Below, piece by piece: positions 23,021-34,589 of a stretch of 64,000 nt of DNA (its first letter is position 1; each line of letters starts with the position of its first letter). The position numbers were made by a program, and so were the translations under genes. The notes under the pieces are model-generated. The model had not been told where the DNA came from. It made no database searches and worked only from the letters and a program-made list of their open reading frames with translations. The stretch comes from Angiostrongylus vasorum. Lineage: Eukaryota > Nematoda > Chromadorea > Rhabditida > Metastrongylidae. The DNA is taken from the NCBI GenBank assembly GCA_018806985.1, contig JADANN010000222.1, positions 1,006,001 through 1,070,000 of the forward strand. Direction: 5' to 3'.

Positions 23021-24642
23021 TCCCATTCGTCCTCATCCCATTCGAGTGACTCCATCATCCACTGCAGTGTGGCACTAAACAGCTTTGGCGATATTGTGTC
23101 GCCCTGTTGAACCCCTCTTTCTATGGGTGTGGTAAGAGGTGGATGGAAAAACTGTATCTGCGTAGTGCAGTTCCGATAGCAGTCAAACAGAGTTCTTATG
23201 TAGGACACGTCCGCTCCTTGGTCGACCATCGCTCAAAGGATTGCATTCGTTTCGACACTATCAAACGCTTTTTTCATAGTTGACCAACTTTAGGACTAGA
23301 GACAGGTGGTATTAACGGCAAACTTCAATGACCCTCGAAACAATTGAGATGTGGTCCATGCAGCAAAAACCCTTGCCGAAATTTTGCTTGCTCGACTGGT
23401 TGCTCCTCATCCAATATCCTAGATATGCGCGGCAGGATAATATCTTCGTGAAGAACTTGCAGAGTACACTCAACAAGCAAATCGGAAGATAGATACGAAG
23501 ATCTCTTCGTTCACTTCCTTGCGTAGGATGACCGTGCGCGACGTCCCCCCACTGGTCTGGGATTTTTTCCTTTTTGAGGTAGGCTGTCATATTATTTGCG
23601 AGAGGTACATGTAAATTGTGGCTTCCAGCTCCAAAGAAATCGGCGGTGATATTAATGGGTCCTGGAGCCGTGCCTATCTTCATACTTTCTATCGCAACTC
23701 GAAGCTCGGACCGAAGAATTCCAGGTGGTTTTTTCTCCAGCGGAGATGTTACTTTCCGGGACGGCTATTGTGGAACGGAAAAGGTTGGTGAAGAACGTTT
23801 CCGTTATCAATTCCTATCACGGAAAAATGTTTTAACGATCCCGTCTTCGTCTACTAGGGCTGACAGCGGAACAATATACTCACACAAGTCCCGACAACAT
23901 CTTTTTCAGAGTGTTTCTTTTCTCTGCTGCTTCCAGTAGTTTCTTATTCTTGTACCGTTGTAGATCTTCCTGCAAAGGTCTTCTGCTGCAGGCATTTATT
24001 AGCAGCACCAGCTGTGTTAAACTTGTTGCAGTAACATCAAGCTTCAGCTTCCTTCTCTTTTCGAGCAACTCCTTAGTACTGACAGAGATGCGATCCGATC
24101 TTCTTGCTTGAGGAACTGAGGCGAGTTCGGCACAGCTTTTCAGTCCTTCGACAAGCAGCTCGTAGTCTTCGGCTGGGTCTTCTTTAATCTGCCAGTCACA
24201 TTTGGATAGGACTTCGTTCAGAATGTTCCCGTCGTATACAGCTTGACTCTTTCCTCGTGGTCGATGAACAGAGTTCTTCTCCAGCTTGCGGCTGAATCGA
24301 ATCTTCGCGCGAAGAAGGCGGTGATCGGAACCAGTATAGAATGATGGGACTACCGATATGTCAAGTAGGCACCATCTTCTGTTTGTCAGGATGTGGTCGA
24401 TATCCGCATAAGTCATGCCGTTGGCAGACTCCCATGTCCAGCGGCGGCTTTCTTTCTTCTGGAAAAACGAGTTTCCATGGAAGAGATGTGGTGCAGACAG
24501 GAGTCCTTCGAGACAGTTTCCATTCTCATTTCCTTCTCCTAATGCAAAATTTCCGATTCTGTATTCGTTCTCACTAGTCTTTCCTATTCTCGTGTTGAAA
24601 TCTCCGACAACAAATTTATGATATGCTTTATCATTGGGAAGG

Positions 24643-24905
24643 GGGCGCATGTGACGTGGAATCGATCCCCGGGCCTATGGCCCACCAAGCCTTCCATCTC
24701 TCTGGTGTCGGCAAATCGGTATCAGACTTGTGTGGGAGGATAACAGCACTGGCTCGATACATCGGTACGCCAGGCCACCGCGAGTCATTGTGAAGACCAG
24801 ATATGCATTCAACCACCTCCAACGATACTTAGTGAAGTCGGATGCATGGCGCATCCCTCAGGGATTGATAATGCCGAGAGCTTTTTATGAGCCTTTTATT
24901 ATTGC
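24643..24905 (+). mobile_element. SINE1 nested in RTE-B
   Basis: GGGGGCGCATGTGACGTGG, AATCGATCCCCGGGCCTATG, GCCCACCAAGCCTTCCATCT, GGCTCGATACATCGGTACGC, CAGATATGCATTCAACCACC and the tail TTGATAATGCCGAGAGCTTT. The RTE-B frame is cut cleanly: its minus-strand product reads EEVFRNNK on one side and NDKAYHKFVVGDFN on the other. Similar flanking words (CTTTATCATTG and CTTTTATTATTG) may be a diverged target-site duplication. Confidence 0.82.
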
Positions 24906-25639
24906 GAAAAACTTCCTCCAAGTGATAGTAGAATGCATCTAATTCGTACTCATCAGCTCCGTCGGTCGGTGAGGTGAGCAGCAGTTGATGATTGTGATCT
25001 TCTCATGACGCCTCAGTTAAAGACGTAGGACAACCGCTATGGAGGTGAAAGGATCTCGTATGAGTGACGGGACCACTTCTATATGGGTTTCGGTATTCTT
25101 GATTTTTGTTTTTTGTAGTGTGACCACATGAAATTTAACGCGATCAGCGCCTACAAGAAGCGCGTGAAGATCAGCGTCTATGGAGTGCTCTGGGATTATA
25201 CGTACAGAGTAAGAAACAATCTCTATGGCGTGTCGTGGGGTGTGTTCCTCAGATCCGGTTCCAATGACGTCCTGCATATCCCGAAATTTTGGGCCACTCA
25301 CCGGTCGTCCCACCGCCTGACGTCATACACGGGAACAAAAAGTGTGAGGGGTACTAAGGCTCGCCTATTGCTTGTTGTGCAACTTGATGCTCCCTGGAGT
25401 TCTGACTTAACCTTATCCAAGACTCCATCAGATTTGGATTCAAGAGAGGCATGTTTTCGGCGACAAATCGTTTGCTCGGTCTTCCTACTAGTTGACTCGA
25501 ATACGATGTCAAAAGCGGAACCAGAAACGAAAGTAGGAATGAAAAATTAACCGATAACCGACCACTCAAGGACGATGTAGAAGCAGCAACGGATTTACTA
25601 ATCTTTATTTACTACGGGAAAGCGCTTAGAAACGTAGAA

Positions 25640-28430
25640 AGATCGATCTCATTCGCACCCCTAAGATATATGCTGAGCCGTTGCGTCGCGGCCGACGAGG
25701 ACGGACAGGGGGCGCGACGGCATCACCGGGTTGACAGGAACTCACCGGAAAGTGAACTAAACCGCCAAACGCAACGTTAAGCATTACAATATTAAGCGGA
25801 CGAGTTACGGTGGCACAGACGAGTTATCTGAAAAACCGGAAGAGGCGAATTCCTGCGCGCAAACGCGCTACCTGCGGCGGGTTACGGTAGCCGCGACGTA
25901 GAACTGCCCGCTATGAAACGTTGGGTCTGGGCCGGGAATAGTAATATCGCAACAATAATTTCGCTCGTATTATGGGCCAAAAATAGGTTTAGAGCGCTAC
26001 AAACCAAATTTTTTCGAACGTTCTCATAAAGACGCACAGGCAAACTGGGGGGTGGGGGCGGAGGTGGGTGGGGGAGGGTAGCAGGGTTAGGCGAGGAAGT
26101 CGCTCAAGATCCCGTTTAGGATCGAAAAATTGAAAAAAGACGAAATTTTGACGAGCGCAACAGAAATAGCGTTGTGGGGGGAGGAGGACGGACAAGGGCG
26201 AGACGAGGTCGATGGAGCTGCCGGATTGGCCGGAACTCGCGCGGAACTCACCGAAAAACGCGAACTTAACTGCACACGCGGCAACATTAAACATTACAAT
26301 ATTAAGCGGACGCGATACGGTAGCGCGGAGTTGTTCCGAAGAAACGCTGTGACAGCCGCTAGTAAATGCGAAAACGCAGAAAACGCCAGAAGGACGCAGC
26401 ATGAGCGACAGCCTTAACGAAGCAGAGTGTCGGATTCTCGAAAAATTCTCCTAAATCCCGAAAAATCGCCAAATGATCAAAACTCGGGTCCTCTGCCTAA
26501 CCCTACAGTACTCTCGGACGAGTCACGGTAGCACGGACAAGTTGTCCTGAAAGAGAGTCGGAAAACGCGAATTTGAGTGCTCAAACGCGACTGAATACGA
26601 TGTATTAACCGCGGACGAGTTACCGAAGAAACGCTGTAAAAAGTCGCCGGTAAACGCGGAAAACACAGAAAACGCCGAAGTGACGCAGCCTGAACGTCAA
26701 CTTCCCTGAAGTAGAGTGCCGAATTCTCGAAAAATCGCCGAAACCTCAAAAATTCGCCGGATCGTCCAAGCTCAGGGCCTACTGCTAATACTATACCACT
26801 CGCGGACGGATTACGGTAGCCGTGGCGTCGCACTGGCCGCTATGAAACATTGGGTCTAGGAAGGGAATAGCAACATCGCAACAACATTTCAGGTCGCATT
26901 ACGGCCTCAAATAAGTTTACTGCGCTGTACAACGCGTTTTTGGAACGTTCTCATAAAGACGCATAGGTAAACTGGGGGTGGGGGGCGGAGGAGTGTGGGC
27001 GAGGATGGCAGGGTTAGGCGAGGAAGTCGCTCAAAATCACCGTCTAAGACCGAAAAGTTGAAAAAGATAAAATTTAAGCAAGCTCAAAAGGAGTAGCTTC
27101 AAAGGGATACGGGACGGATAGGAGCAAGAGAGGGTCGACGGGGTCGCCGGGGTGGCCGGAATTAGCCCGGGACCCACCGGAAAACGCGAGCGTAGCCGCG
27201 CAAACGCAACATTTCGCCATATAGTCAGAACTCGTGACCCCTGCCTAACCCTGCACCACACGCAGTTGGGTTGCGGTTACACGGACGAGTAAACCCGAAG
27301 GAGCGCAATAAAAGTCGCTCGTAAATGCGGAGGACGCAGTAAACGCCGGACCGCGCAGTCCGAACGTCAAGCTCACGGAAGGCGAGTGCCGAGATTTTGA
27401 AAATCCGCCGCATCGTCAAAGCTCGGGGCCCACCGCTAACACTGCACCACTCGCGGACGGGTTACGGTAGCCGTGGCGTCGAACTGGCCGCAATGAAACA
27501 TTGTGTCTAGGCCGGGAATAGCGACATCGCAACAACATTTCCGCCCGTATTACGGCCTCAAATAGGTTCACTGTACTGTACACCACATTTTTGGAACGTT
27601 CTCATAGAGACGCATTGAAATTTGGGGTTAGGGGCGAAGAAGTGAGGTAGGAGGCGAGCAGAGAGTGTGCGGTCTCTCAAAATCTCCGTTTAAGAATGAA
27701 AAGTTGAAAAAAACGAAATTTAAGCGGACACAACAGAAGTAGCGTCGCGGGCGATGGGGACGGGTAGGGGCGAGACGAGGTCGACGGAGTCGTCGGCGCG
27801 GCCGGAATTCGCGCGGAACCCACCCGAAAACGCGAACGTAACAGCGCAAACGCAGCATTTCGCCACACAGTCACAACTCGTGGCCTCTGCCTAACCCTAC
27901 ACCACCTGCGGTTAGGTTACGCTAACACGCCGGAAGGACGCTCTCTGAACGTCTACCTCACGAAAGGAGAGCGCTGAATTCATCAAAATCCTCCGGATGG
28001 GCAAAATTCGGGGCCTACTTCTGACAATGCACCACTCGTGGACGGTCTACGGTAGCCGTGGCGTCGAACTGGCCGCAATGAAACATTGTGTCTAGGCCGG
28101 GAATAGCAACATCGCAACAATTTTTTTTGTCCGTATTATATATAATATATAACGATTCTCCGTATTACGGCTTCAAATAGGTTTACTGCGCTGTACGCTG
28201 TACACCGCATTTTTTTAGCGTTCTCATAAAGATGCATAGGTAAACTGGGGGGTGGTGGCGGAGGTGTGTGGAAGGAGTGGGGCAGAGGGTGCGCGAGGAA
28301 GTCGCTCAAAATCACGGTTAGAGACCGAAAAAGTTGGAAAAGACGAAATTTAAGCAGGCGCAACAGGAGTAGGTAGCGTCGGGGACTACGGGGACGTATA
28401 AGAGTGAGACAGGGTCGACTGGGTCGGTGG
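25640..28430. repeat. CpG-rich degenerate tandem array, four units
   Basis: The anchor AACGTTCTCATAAAGACGCA recurs at about 26017, 26944, 27595 and 28217 (spacing ~927, ~651, ~622). A second anchor, GGGAATAGCAACATCGCAAC, recurs just upstream of each. Units also share ACTGGCCGCAATGAAACATT and GACGAGGTCGACGGAGT-like words. Composition is unusually rich in CG and in AACGCG/AAAACGC words compared with its surroundings. No plausible long coding frame. Flanked by the RTE-B 5' end and a truncated RTE-A copy. Confidence 0.8.
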
Positions 28431-28431
28431 A

Positions 28432-29900
28432 CAATCTAACAGCACGAGGTCGGGACAGAATAGGGTCTGAACACTTGAAGAACCTTCCCTTCCGCCAGTC
28501 CTCGTGAACACACTATCCCTGGCTGCTCACACTTTTTCTTGTCTGAATGCAATGTACTCAGTGGAAGACCAGCAAGACCGTGCTAAAGCTCAAGAAGGGT
28601 GACCTCGACGATATCGACAACTGTCGCATTATCTGCTTGCTGTCTGTAGTACTAACAGAACACTGGACGAAGGGAAACCATGTGAGCAAGCAGTGTTTCG
28701 AAAAAAGATTTTTGTACGATAGACCACACCCACACGATAACAAGAGTCATTGAAGTATCGCGAAAGTACAAAACACCGCTCTGTCTCCCTTTGCTGGATT
28801 TTAGAAAGATCAAGTGAGACAGAAACAGTCATGGAGGCCCTTGGTAGTCAGGGAGTCCCCATGCAGTACATACAGACTCTTCGTGAGTTGTACAAAAATT
28901 TCACAACCAAGATATCGCCATTCTGCAACGATATTAACACCGACGTCAAAAAGAGGAGTTAGGCAAGGCTATAGCATTTCGCCAAAATTATTTACCGCCA
29001 CACTCCAGAACGTCAAGTGAACATTAGAGTGGGATAATATGGGAGTGAAAATCGATGGTCGGCAGTTACACCATCTCGGCTTTGCTGATGACATCGTCCT
29101 TATAACATCAAACATTAGCCAGGCGCAACGTATGTTTGCCGACTTCTATAAGCCCTGTGGAAAGATTGGTCTTCGACTAAATCTCACAAAAAACGATGTT
29201 CATGAGGAGCGGATTGGTTTCGTGTGTCTCATTCACACCCAACGAAACCGATATCTCCGAATGCTCCAATTACGTCCATCTAGGTCGGCCATTCAACATG
29301 ACGAACGACTTAACTTCAGAGCTGAGCAGAAGGGAACGAGCGGCTTGGGGAGCTTTCAAGAACACCGAAGATGTGGTAAGGAAAACAAGGAGCACCTGAC
29401 TCCGTACCCACATTTTTGACTCAACAGTACTTCCTGCCCTAACATATACGTCAGAAACCTGGTCGCTGCGTAAGCAAGATGAAAGATCAGCCAGCTTATC
29501 GAACGCGCAGTCGAAAGGACGATGCTAGGAGTATCGCGTTTCACACAAGTAAGGGATGGGATCCGAAGCTCCGACCTGCGTCAACGATCAAAAATCAAAG
29601 ATGCCGTTCGGCTTGCTAAACAGTCGAAAATAAGGTTGGCTGGAAACATAATGTGTATGAATGACAACCCATGGACAAGAGCCTTTAGTGACTGGATTCC
29701 TCGGAATATCAAATGCACAACAGGAAGACCACAGACCCGATGGTCAGACCCCTTTACGAAAACCCTAGATGAAAGATATGATGCTCAACAAGTCCCTAGA
29801 GCGAGCAGAACCCAGTTGGCTACTCTTAGACACGACGGTGAGAAATGGAATATTTACTGGGGCCCGCTCAAGTAACTCGACGATCACCGGAACTTCAGGT
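28432..29900 (+). mobile_element. RTE-A copy, 5'-truncated
   Basis: Begins inside the RT domain (RDRIGSEHLKNLP). It shows KKGDLDDIDNCRIICLLSV, GLDEG-like remnants, a FADDIVLIT box at ~29080, VHLGRPFNM, SKIRLAGNIMCMNDNPWTR and GRPQTRWSDPF. Broken by frame changes near 28660, 28790, 28965 and 29190. Same family as 4913-7865. The 3' end is close to CAGGTGATACAT at ~29900. Truncation at the 5' side is normal for LINE insertion. Confidence 0.88.
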
Positions 29901-30082
29901 GATACATTTCGGGATACTGTGATTATTTCTTCTGTGCGTCAGTGTGCAATCACCGTGGTTTTTGAAGTGGCGACGTTTCGATGGGCTTTGCGAATGCTTT
30001 TCCCAGCCTCTACAACTTCGATCATAACGGCTGTTCTTCTCGCTTTACAGTCTTCTTGCTTAATGGTTGGTGATGCCTAATA

Positions 30083-30145
30083 AAGCCGAATGCATGGCGC
30101 ATGTCTCAGGGATTGACCAACGCCGAGAGCTTCATCCTTTTATCT
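30083..30145 (+). mobile_element. SINE1 3' fragment
   Basis: CCGAATGCATGGCGCATGTC, TCAGGGATTGACCAACGCC, GAGAGCTTCATCC. Only the SINE1 tail is present, soon after the RTE-A copy. Confidence 0.7.
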
Positions 30146-31214
30146 GTTCTGCTCACTATATCCCTTTCTTTCTCTATCAGATTCAATCTCACGAGTGAGA
30201 ACTCCATTTTATTCAGCAGCTCCTTAGCATCGTGCTAAAGGGAAAATATTAGCAACGATTTGGAGTGATAGAATCTGCTGCGGCCACACCTTGGCATTTG
30301 GAGACTGTGTATTTGAAATAAGTTGATCAACCACTGCGATAAAATCACAGAAGACCACCTCGTCCTCTAAGAACTGTGCAAAAATATGGGAAGGTACTAC
30401 GTAATTGTTCCAGTACAAGTAGACGTGTTGCAATGTCTGAATGAAGTTTTATATGTCATATAAAAAACAAATGCATAAGTAGAAGTGGTAAAGCCTCTAG
30501 CGCTGGTGAATCGCGGCGGTACGCGTTAAGCATTCGATTCCACCAAGAATTATTAGACGTTATTGGATGCATTACTGGCCTATATAATTTCTGGTAGCCT
30601 GAAATGTACGTGCTGCTGTTCTCCTAGACAAGTATGGTAGCAATTTTCCGATGTCAAAGCGTCGGAAGGTCTTGTGAGGCCAGGACCTGGAATGAACCAA
30701 CGACCACATGCCTAGTGAAGAACACCTCTTGCTCCAGACACACCCAAAATGCCAGAGATATACTGAAATTTGTCGACCAAATTGAAAACGGCAGATTTTG
30801 CAGGTCTATACGGTTAACAAAAAATAATTAAACGACGGAATGAATAAGAGATACAAATGTACAGAAAGGTACGAAAGCAAAATAAAGCAAGTTGTAAAAT
30901 GACTTTTCCGGCAAAGTCGGTTGGGAAATGTAGTACGAGAATTAGTACGCTATGTTCTTGTGCTCCGTCGCTTCACCACTAATAGAGGCTGCTGTAATTT
31001 AAAATTTTAAAAGGACGATAAATATAATAATAGAACATACGATAAAACATTCACCTACTGCACGGCTGGAACCTTCGGCATATTTTCTCGACAACGGTAC
31101 CTAGAGACATATCGTCAACCAAAAGTAGCCCCCGAAAATGGTAGCCGCGGTCCGTTCCCGATTGCAAACCAATTTTCCCAAATGTCTCAGCGTAATGTTA
31201 ACTTTTTATTCAGT
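30146..31214. other. Intergenic, nothing firm
   Basis: No gene recognised. A tRNA-like word pair at 30495-30545 (CTCTAGCGCTGGTGAATCGC; GCATTCGATTCCACC), followed by ATTGGATGCATTACTGGCCT, may be a very old SINE1 relic. Confidence 0.35.
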
Positions 31215-31520
31215 GCCTATTGCAGTTTTTCATGGTAAGGTATTATATGTCATGCAACCACACTGATGCTGAGATATTTGCAAAACTCCGGACCGCAGGT
31301 GTCTGAGGTGAGGAACGAGCGCGCTATTACCCTTTGCGGGTCCTAACACGTTCACCACCACACCATGCGGATCCTTCGTTTCGCCTCTCTCTCAGCTAAT
31401 TTTAAAAAGATGGTAAACCACCACAGAACCTGCGTACCGCAGTTTTACAAATATCTCAGCATCACTGTGGTTGTATTTCACATAATACCCTGCCGTGAAA
31501 AATTGTAATAAGCAGCAAGT
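31215..31520. mobile_element. SINE2 inverted pair
   Basis: The left part is minus: ACTGATGCTGAGATATTTGC, AAAACTCCGGACCGCAGGTG, GCGCTATTACCCTTTGCGG, CACGTTCACCACCACACCAT. The right part is plus: GCAGTTTTACAAATATCTCA, GCATCACTGTGGTTGTATTT, CACATAATACCCTGCCGTGA. The two ends face outward and can fold back on each other. Confidence 0.75.
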
Positions 31521-31589
31521 AAAAAGTCAACCTTATTTGTTAACGGTCTACCCGACCTCATCTGCCAGATTTGTCGTTCGTTGGGAAAA

Positions 31590-32255
31590 ACAAGTAGCAG
31601 TGAATGCAGAAGGATTTAGGCGGTTGCTCTACGCTTAAATTTCAGGAGACTTCGTTCAAGCACTCTGTGGGTGGTGTGAAGTATTCTTGGCGCGGTTCAA
31701 GTATCAGCCCACATCTCTGTTTAAAAATAGAGCGCGGGAAGGACTGGTCAATCAAAAAGGTGAGCTCGGATTTTCATATTCTTCAGTTGTTCGGTGGCTT
31801 CCTTGAGTGCCTCGAAATCCGTCTGGTGTCTGGTGGCGGTCTGTGCCGCTCTTTCTTCTGTGTAATTCCTCTTTAATATTCTTCTCCAAGTTCTTTGAAC
31901 GTCCTAGGTGCATGTGCAAGGTGGTCTAAGTATTCAACTATCCACTAAGATTTATTCTCTTTCACACCATGGAATTTTTCAGAAATAGGGTCTTCGTCCC
32001 ATTTATAAGTACTCCAATCTTTTTCCGGGCTTCGTTGAGTTCATTGAGCATAATCTCTGGTTCACTGGGTCTCCCCGAAAGGACCGCTGTCTTCCGATGT
32101 CGTCTACGAAAGGAAGATTTGATAGGAATATTTTACATCAATGTGTGTGCCCTGCTTGTCCGATTCGGGTGACTTCATTATCCACTGCAGTGGCGTAGTA
32201 AACGGCTCAGCCGATTTTTTATCGCCATGTCCAATTCCCTTTCCCGTGGGTATAG
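31590..32255 (-). mobile_element. RTE-B remnant
   Basis: The plus strand carries the complement of the RTE-B C-terminal half. CAAGCACTCTGTGGGTGG, CTTGGCGCGGTTCAAGTATC, CGGTGGCTTCCTTGAG and CCACTGCAGTGGCG match the same words in the copy at 61000-61600. Heavily decayed, no usable frame. Its edge at 32255 meets a PLE-type 3' end. Confidence 0.75.
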
Positions 32256-32350
32256 TCAGCTAACACGAGGTTGATTTAAAAAAAATATTTATTCGGCTAA
32301 CGTTTTGCGCCTACGTTTTCTTCAGAGCCGGGTTAACTCAAATCGATAGT
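32256..32350 (-). repeat. PLE-type 3' end
   Basis: AGCTAACACGAGGTTGATTT, ATTTATTCGGCTAACGTTTT and TTCTTCAGAGCCG (complement of CTGAAGAA at 32319-32325). This matches the end word order of the PLE at 34590-35210 (AACACGAGGTGTTATTTTTT ... CAGAGCCTGG). The stem II segment is poorly conserved here. Confidence 0.6.
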
Positions 32351-32604
32351 CTGTGGGTGGTTATCTTCGTGATGTGGTTATTCTTTGTCGCATAGAGTCA
32401 AATCCAGTGGAAGGAGTACCGCTTTACTCAGCTGCGCAGTTATATTTATAACGGATGTTATCCCAATGCCTTCATCCAGTATAATTGGCGTTCTGCTGGC
32501 AATGAGTCCTGAAAATATCGTTGGCATACCAGCTGTCACAGCGTGGTAACGCCTCTCTAAAAACCGTCTTTTTAACCCCGAGAAAAATAGTCAATAATTT
32601 CTTG

Positions 32605-32740
32605 GATTATTGAGCTAACACAAGGTTGGTATGAAAATATTTATTCGGTTACCGTTCACTTGGGTGGCCACCTGTGAATCATCAACTCGGAACAATCCGG
32701 CTCTGAAGAAGACAATGACGTCGAAACATTGCTTCGATTT
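32605..32740. repeat. PLE-type 3' ends, overlapping inverted pieces
   Basis: Minus: GAGCTAACACAAGGTTGGTA and AATATTTATTCGGTTACCGT. Plus: CTCTGAAGAAGACAATGACG then TCGAAACATTGC (32701-32731), the CTGANGA/GAAAC motif with a GAC/GTC stem. Confidence 0.55.
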
Positions 32741-33419
32741 GCCTCCCAACCACGTTGGTCCAACTGCAGTGTGAACCACCTGCAGCGCCCGAAACAACAG
32801 TAGGATCATTGAAATGGGGTGCGTTTTGAGCGGAATCTTTGCCCTTGTGACGACTCTCATCTACCTGAAAAAGGTATTCACATCACTGATGCAAAAGCTA
32901 AATATTCAGAGCTGCTCGAGCGATATAGTTGCTATACTCAGGAACTATCCATGATTATGATCACAACAGCGCCAGACACCACAACTCAGTGCTCTCCTAG
33001 AGGACTGCCTTCTCCCTGAAGGTGACTTATTGGTTCAACTAGACTTGTTTTGAACTCTGCCGTTTTGGTTCTGTTGATAGCAAAATTGATACAAATTGTT
33101 ATTGAAATCCTAATTGATTTCGTTACTCCATCAAGCTGTTGTCAGTTCATGAAGCATTAACGAAGTTGAAATGATGACTAGAAGCTACAGATGTTTGCTT
33201 TACTGCGCTTTAGATCTGCTTTCCCTCTCGGGAGACCACTCCTCGAGGATTTTGTTGGCAATACCCGACACTGTTTTCCTTGTCTGCCAGCTGTAGCGTA
33301 GATCGGAAGGAATTAACCCATTTGTTTTTCACCGGGTGTTATCCAAGATCATCTACATGTTTGTTGTTCTACATCATAACAACTGTGTGGCGGATAAGGT
33401 ATGACAGCTATATAAACGA
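32741..33419. other. Intergenic, nothing recognised
   Basis: No supported exon or repeat. It may hold decayed 5' sequence of the PLE that becomes readable from about 33420. Confidence 0.35.
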
Positions 33420-34560
33420 ATTAGTGTTGTTTGCAAACTCCAGTTGAGCGGCATTTTCTTGCCTCATAGTTGTCTACTCGGTGGATTCCTCATTTTCCTT
33501 ATCATTCCACTTCTGATCAAAAGTGTCTCCTTTTGATTCGTCCTTAATAGATGCCACACATTTCGCTTTCTAACAATGTGTCGAATGACTCCGCAATGCA
33601 AGCCATACTCGAGCTACTCGTAGAAAATGAAAAGAAAATAAACATATGTGGTTTGTCTATCCGACAACTAATGACTCTCTTAAAACAATGTCTTAGTTGT
33701 TCAATCTTAAGGTGGTTGCTAAGATGTTTTGCACAAAATGGAGGGTTGGCCATGGGACAGCGATTAGCATCAAGCCTTGCCATCGCTTTCACGTATAAGG
33801 TGGCAGCTGAAGTTCTCGATCACCGTCCCTTACTCTACTGTCGATACATAGACGACTGCTTCATCGTCTGTTCCACACAAGAACAAGAGCGAGAGCTTCA
33901 AACTGTTAAATATACAGTATATAAATTTCACGCGGAAAAACCAACCGAGAACTGGCTTCCATTCTTAAACATCCAAATAAAGCTCTCAGAAAGTGGCTAT
34001 GTAACAAAATGGTATCGTAAGCCAAGTAGTAAAAATATACTAGTTCACTACCTCTCCCTCTCATCCTTCATACATGAAAAAAGGCACTTGTCAAAAACAT
34101 GTACCGTACGGCTAAAAAATGTGTGCACAGAAGAAGAAGAGAGTAGGGAATCGCTAAACCTGGCACGAAAAACAGCCATTTCCAATGGCAACGAAGCAAC
34201 AAATCGGGTTGAACAAAAAAGTAGAATTGTTCCTAAAAAATAATGTTCTGAACCTAGGTAGGATCCCCCTTAAGCAACTCTTCATATCAGACGAAATAAG
34301 TTTCGCCATAAAAAGGTGCCTAAGAAAAAAGTGATCTTGAAAATTATCTGGCGGGCACTGACCTCTCACCCAATACCCTACTCCGTCAATTAATCCTCAA
34401 ACGCCTTTATGATCGTTTGTGTAGTGGAAGAGACGGGCATTGCATGAGTTCAGCTACAATGTTGTTGGTAAGTTGTAATGGATACGGTGAGGAATATATT
34501 GGAGAAACGGGTAGACCGCTTTATATCCGAGTAAAAGAACATCTAGGTGGGAAAGCCAAC
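33420..34560 (+). mobile_element. Penelope-like element: RT plus GIY-YIG
   Basis: The frame at 33551-34243 gives NGGLAMGQRLASSLAIAFTY (RT motif with a G..MG...S pattern), then YCRYIDDCFIVC, the catalytic Y-x-DD, then NWLPFLNIQIKLSESG and TKWYRKPSSKNI, all in PLE order. After a stop a second piece (34440-34560) reads YGEEYIGETGRPLYIRVKEH, the GIY-YIG nuclease signature region of PLEs. The element is broken between the domains and interrupted at about 34560 by the oppositely oriented PLE 3' end. In PLEs the RT and GIY-YIG nuclease act in target-primed insertion. Confidence 0.85.
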
Positions 34561-34589
34561 ATTCGTCAAAGCAATTCTTCGTATTCTTG

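Larger units (their letters stand above)
21140..25570 (-). mobile_element. RTE-B non-LTR retrotransposon, interrupted
   Basis: Reads on the minus strand. The 5' part (24915-25570) includes ADLHALLVGADRVKFHVVTL, then DEYELDAFY. The endonuclease (23880-24640) has FVVGDFNTRIG, RRWTWESANGMTYADIDHIL and TGSDHRLLRAKIRFSRK. The RT has LRIYLPICLLSVLCKFFTK, VQQGDTISPKLF and the C-terminal LHMYFGRRVNM, SCHVMRRTDDRWTKR and WSPTRWADVF. The expected FADD catalytic box reads FTDE (~21950), so RT activity is lost. A SINE1 splits the endonuclease at 24643-24905, and about 1 kb of foreign sequence lies at ~22000-23020. It is a second family: its protein differs clearly from RTE-A. Confidence 0.87.

Noticed and set aside
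24643..24905. SINE1 heads as real tRNA genes
   Set aside because: They have box-like words, but the acceptor stems do not pair and the copies continue into a shared SINE body.
26130..26417. Frames in the CpG-rich tandem array on both strands
   Set aside because: The same sequence is open in several frames because of its composition, and the frames are not kept between array units.
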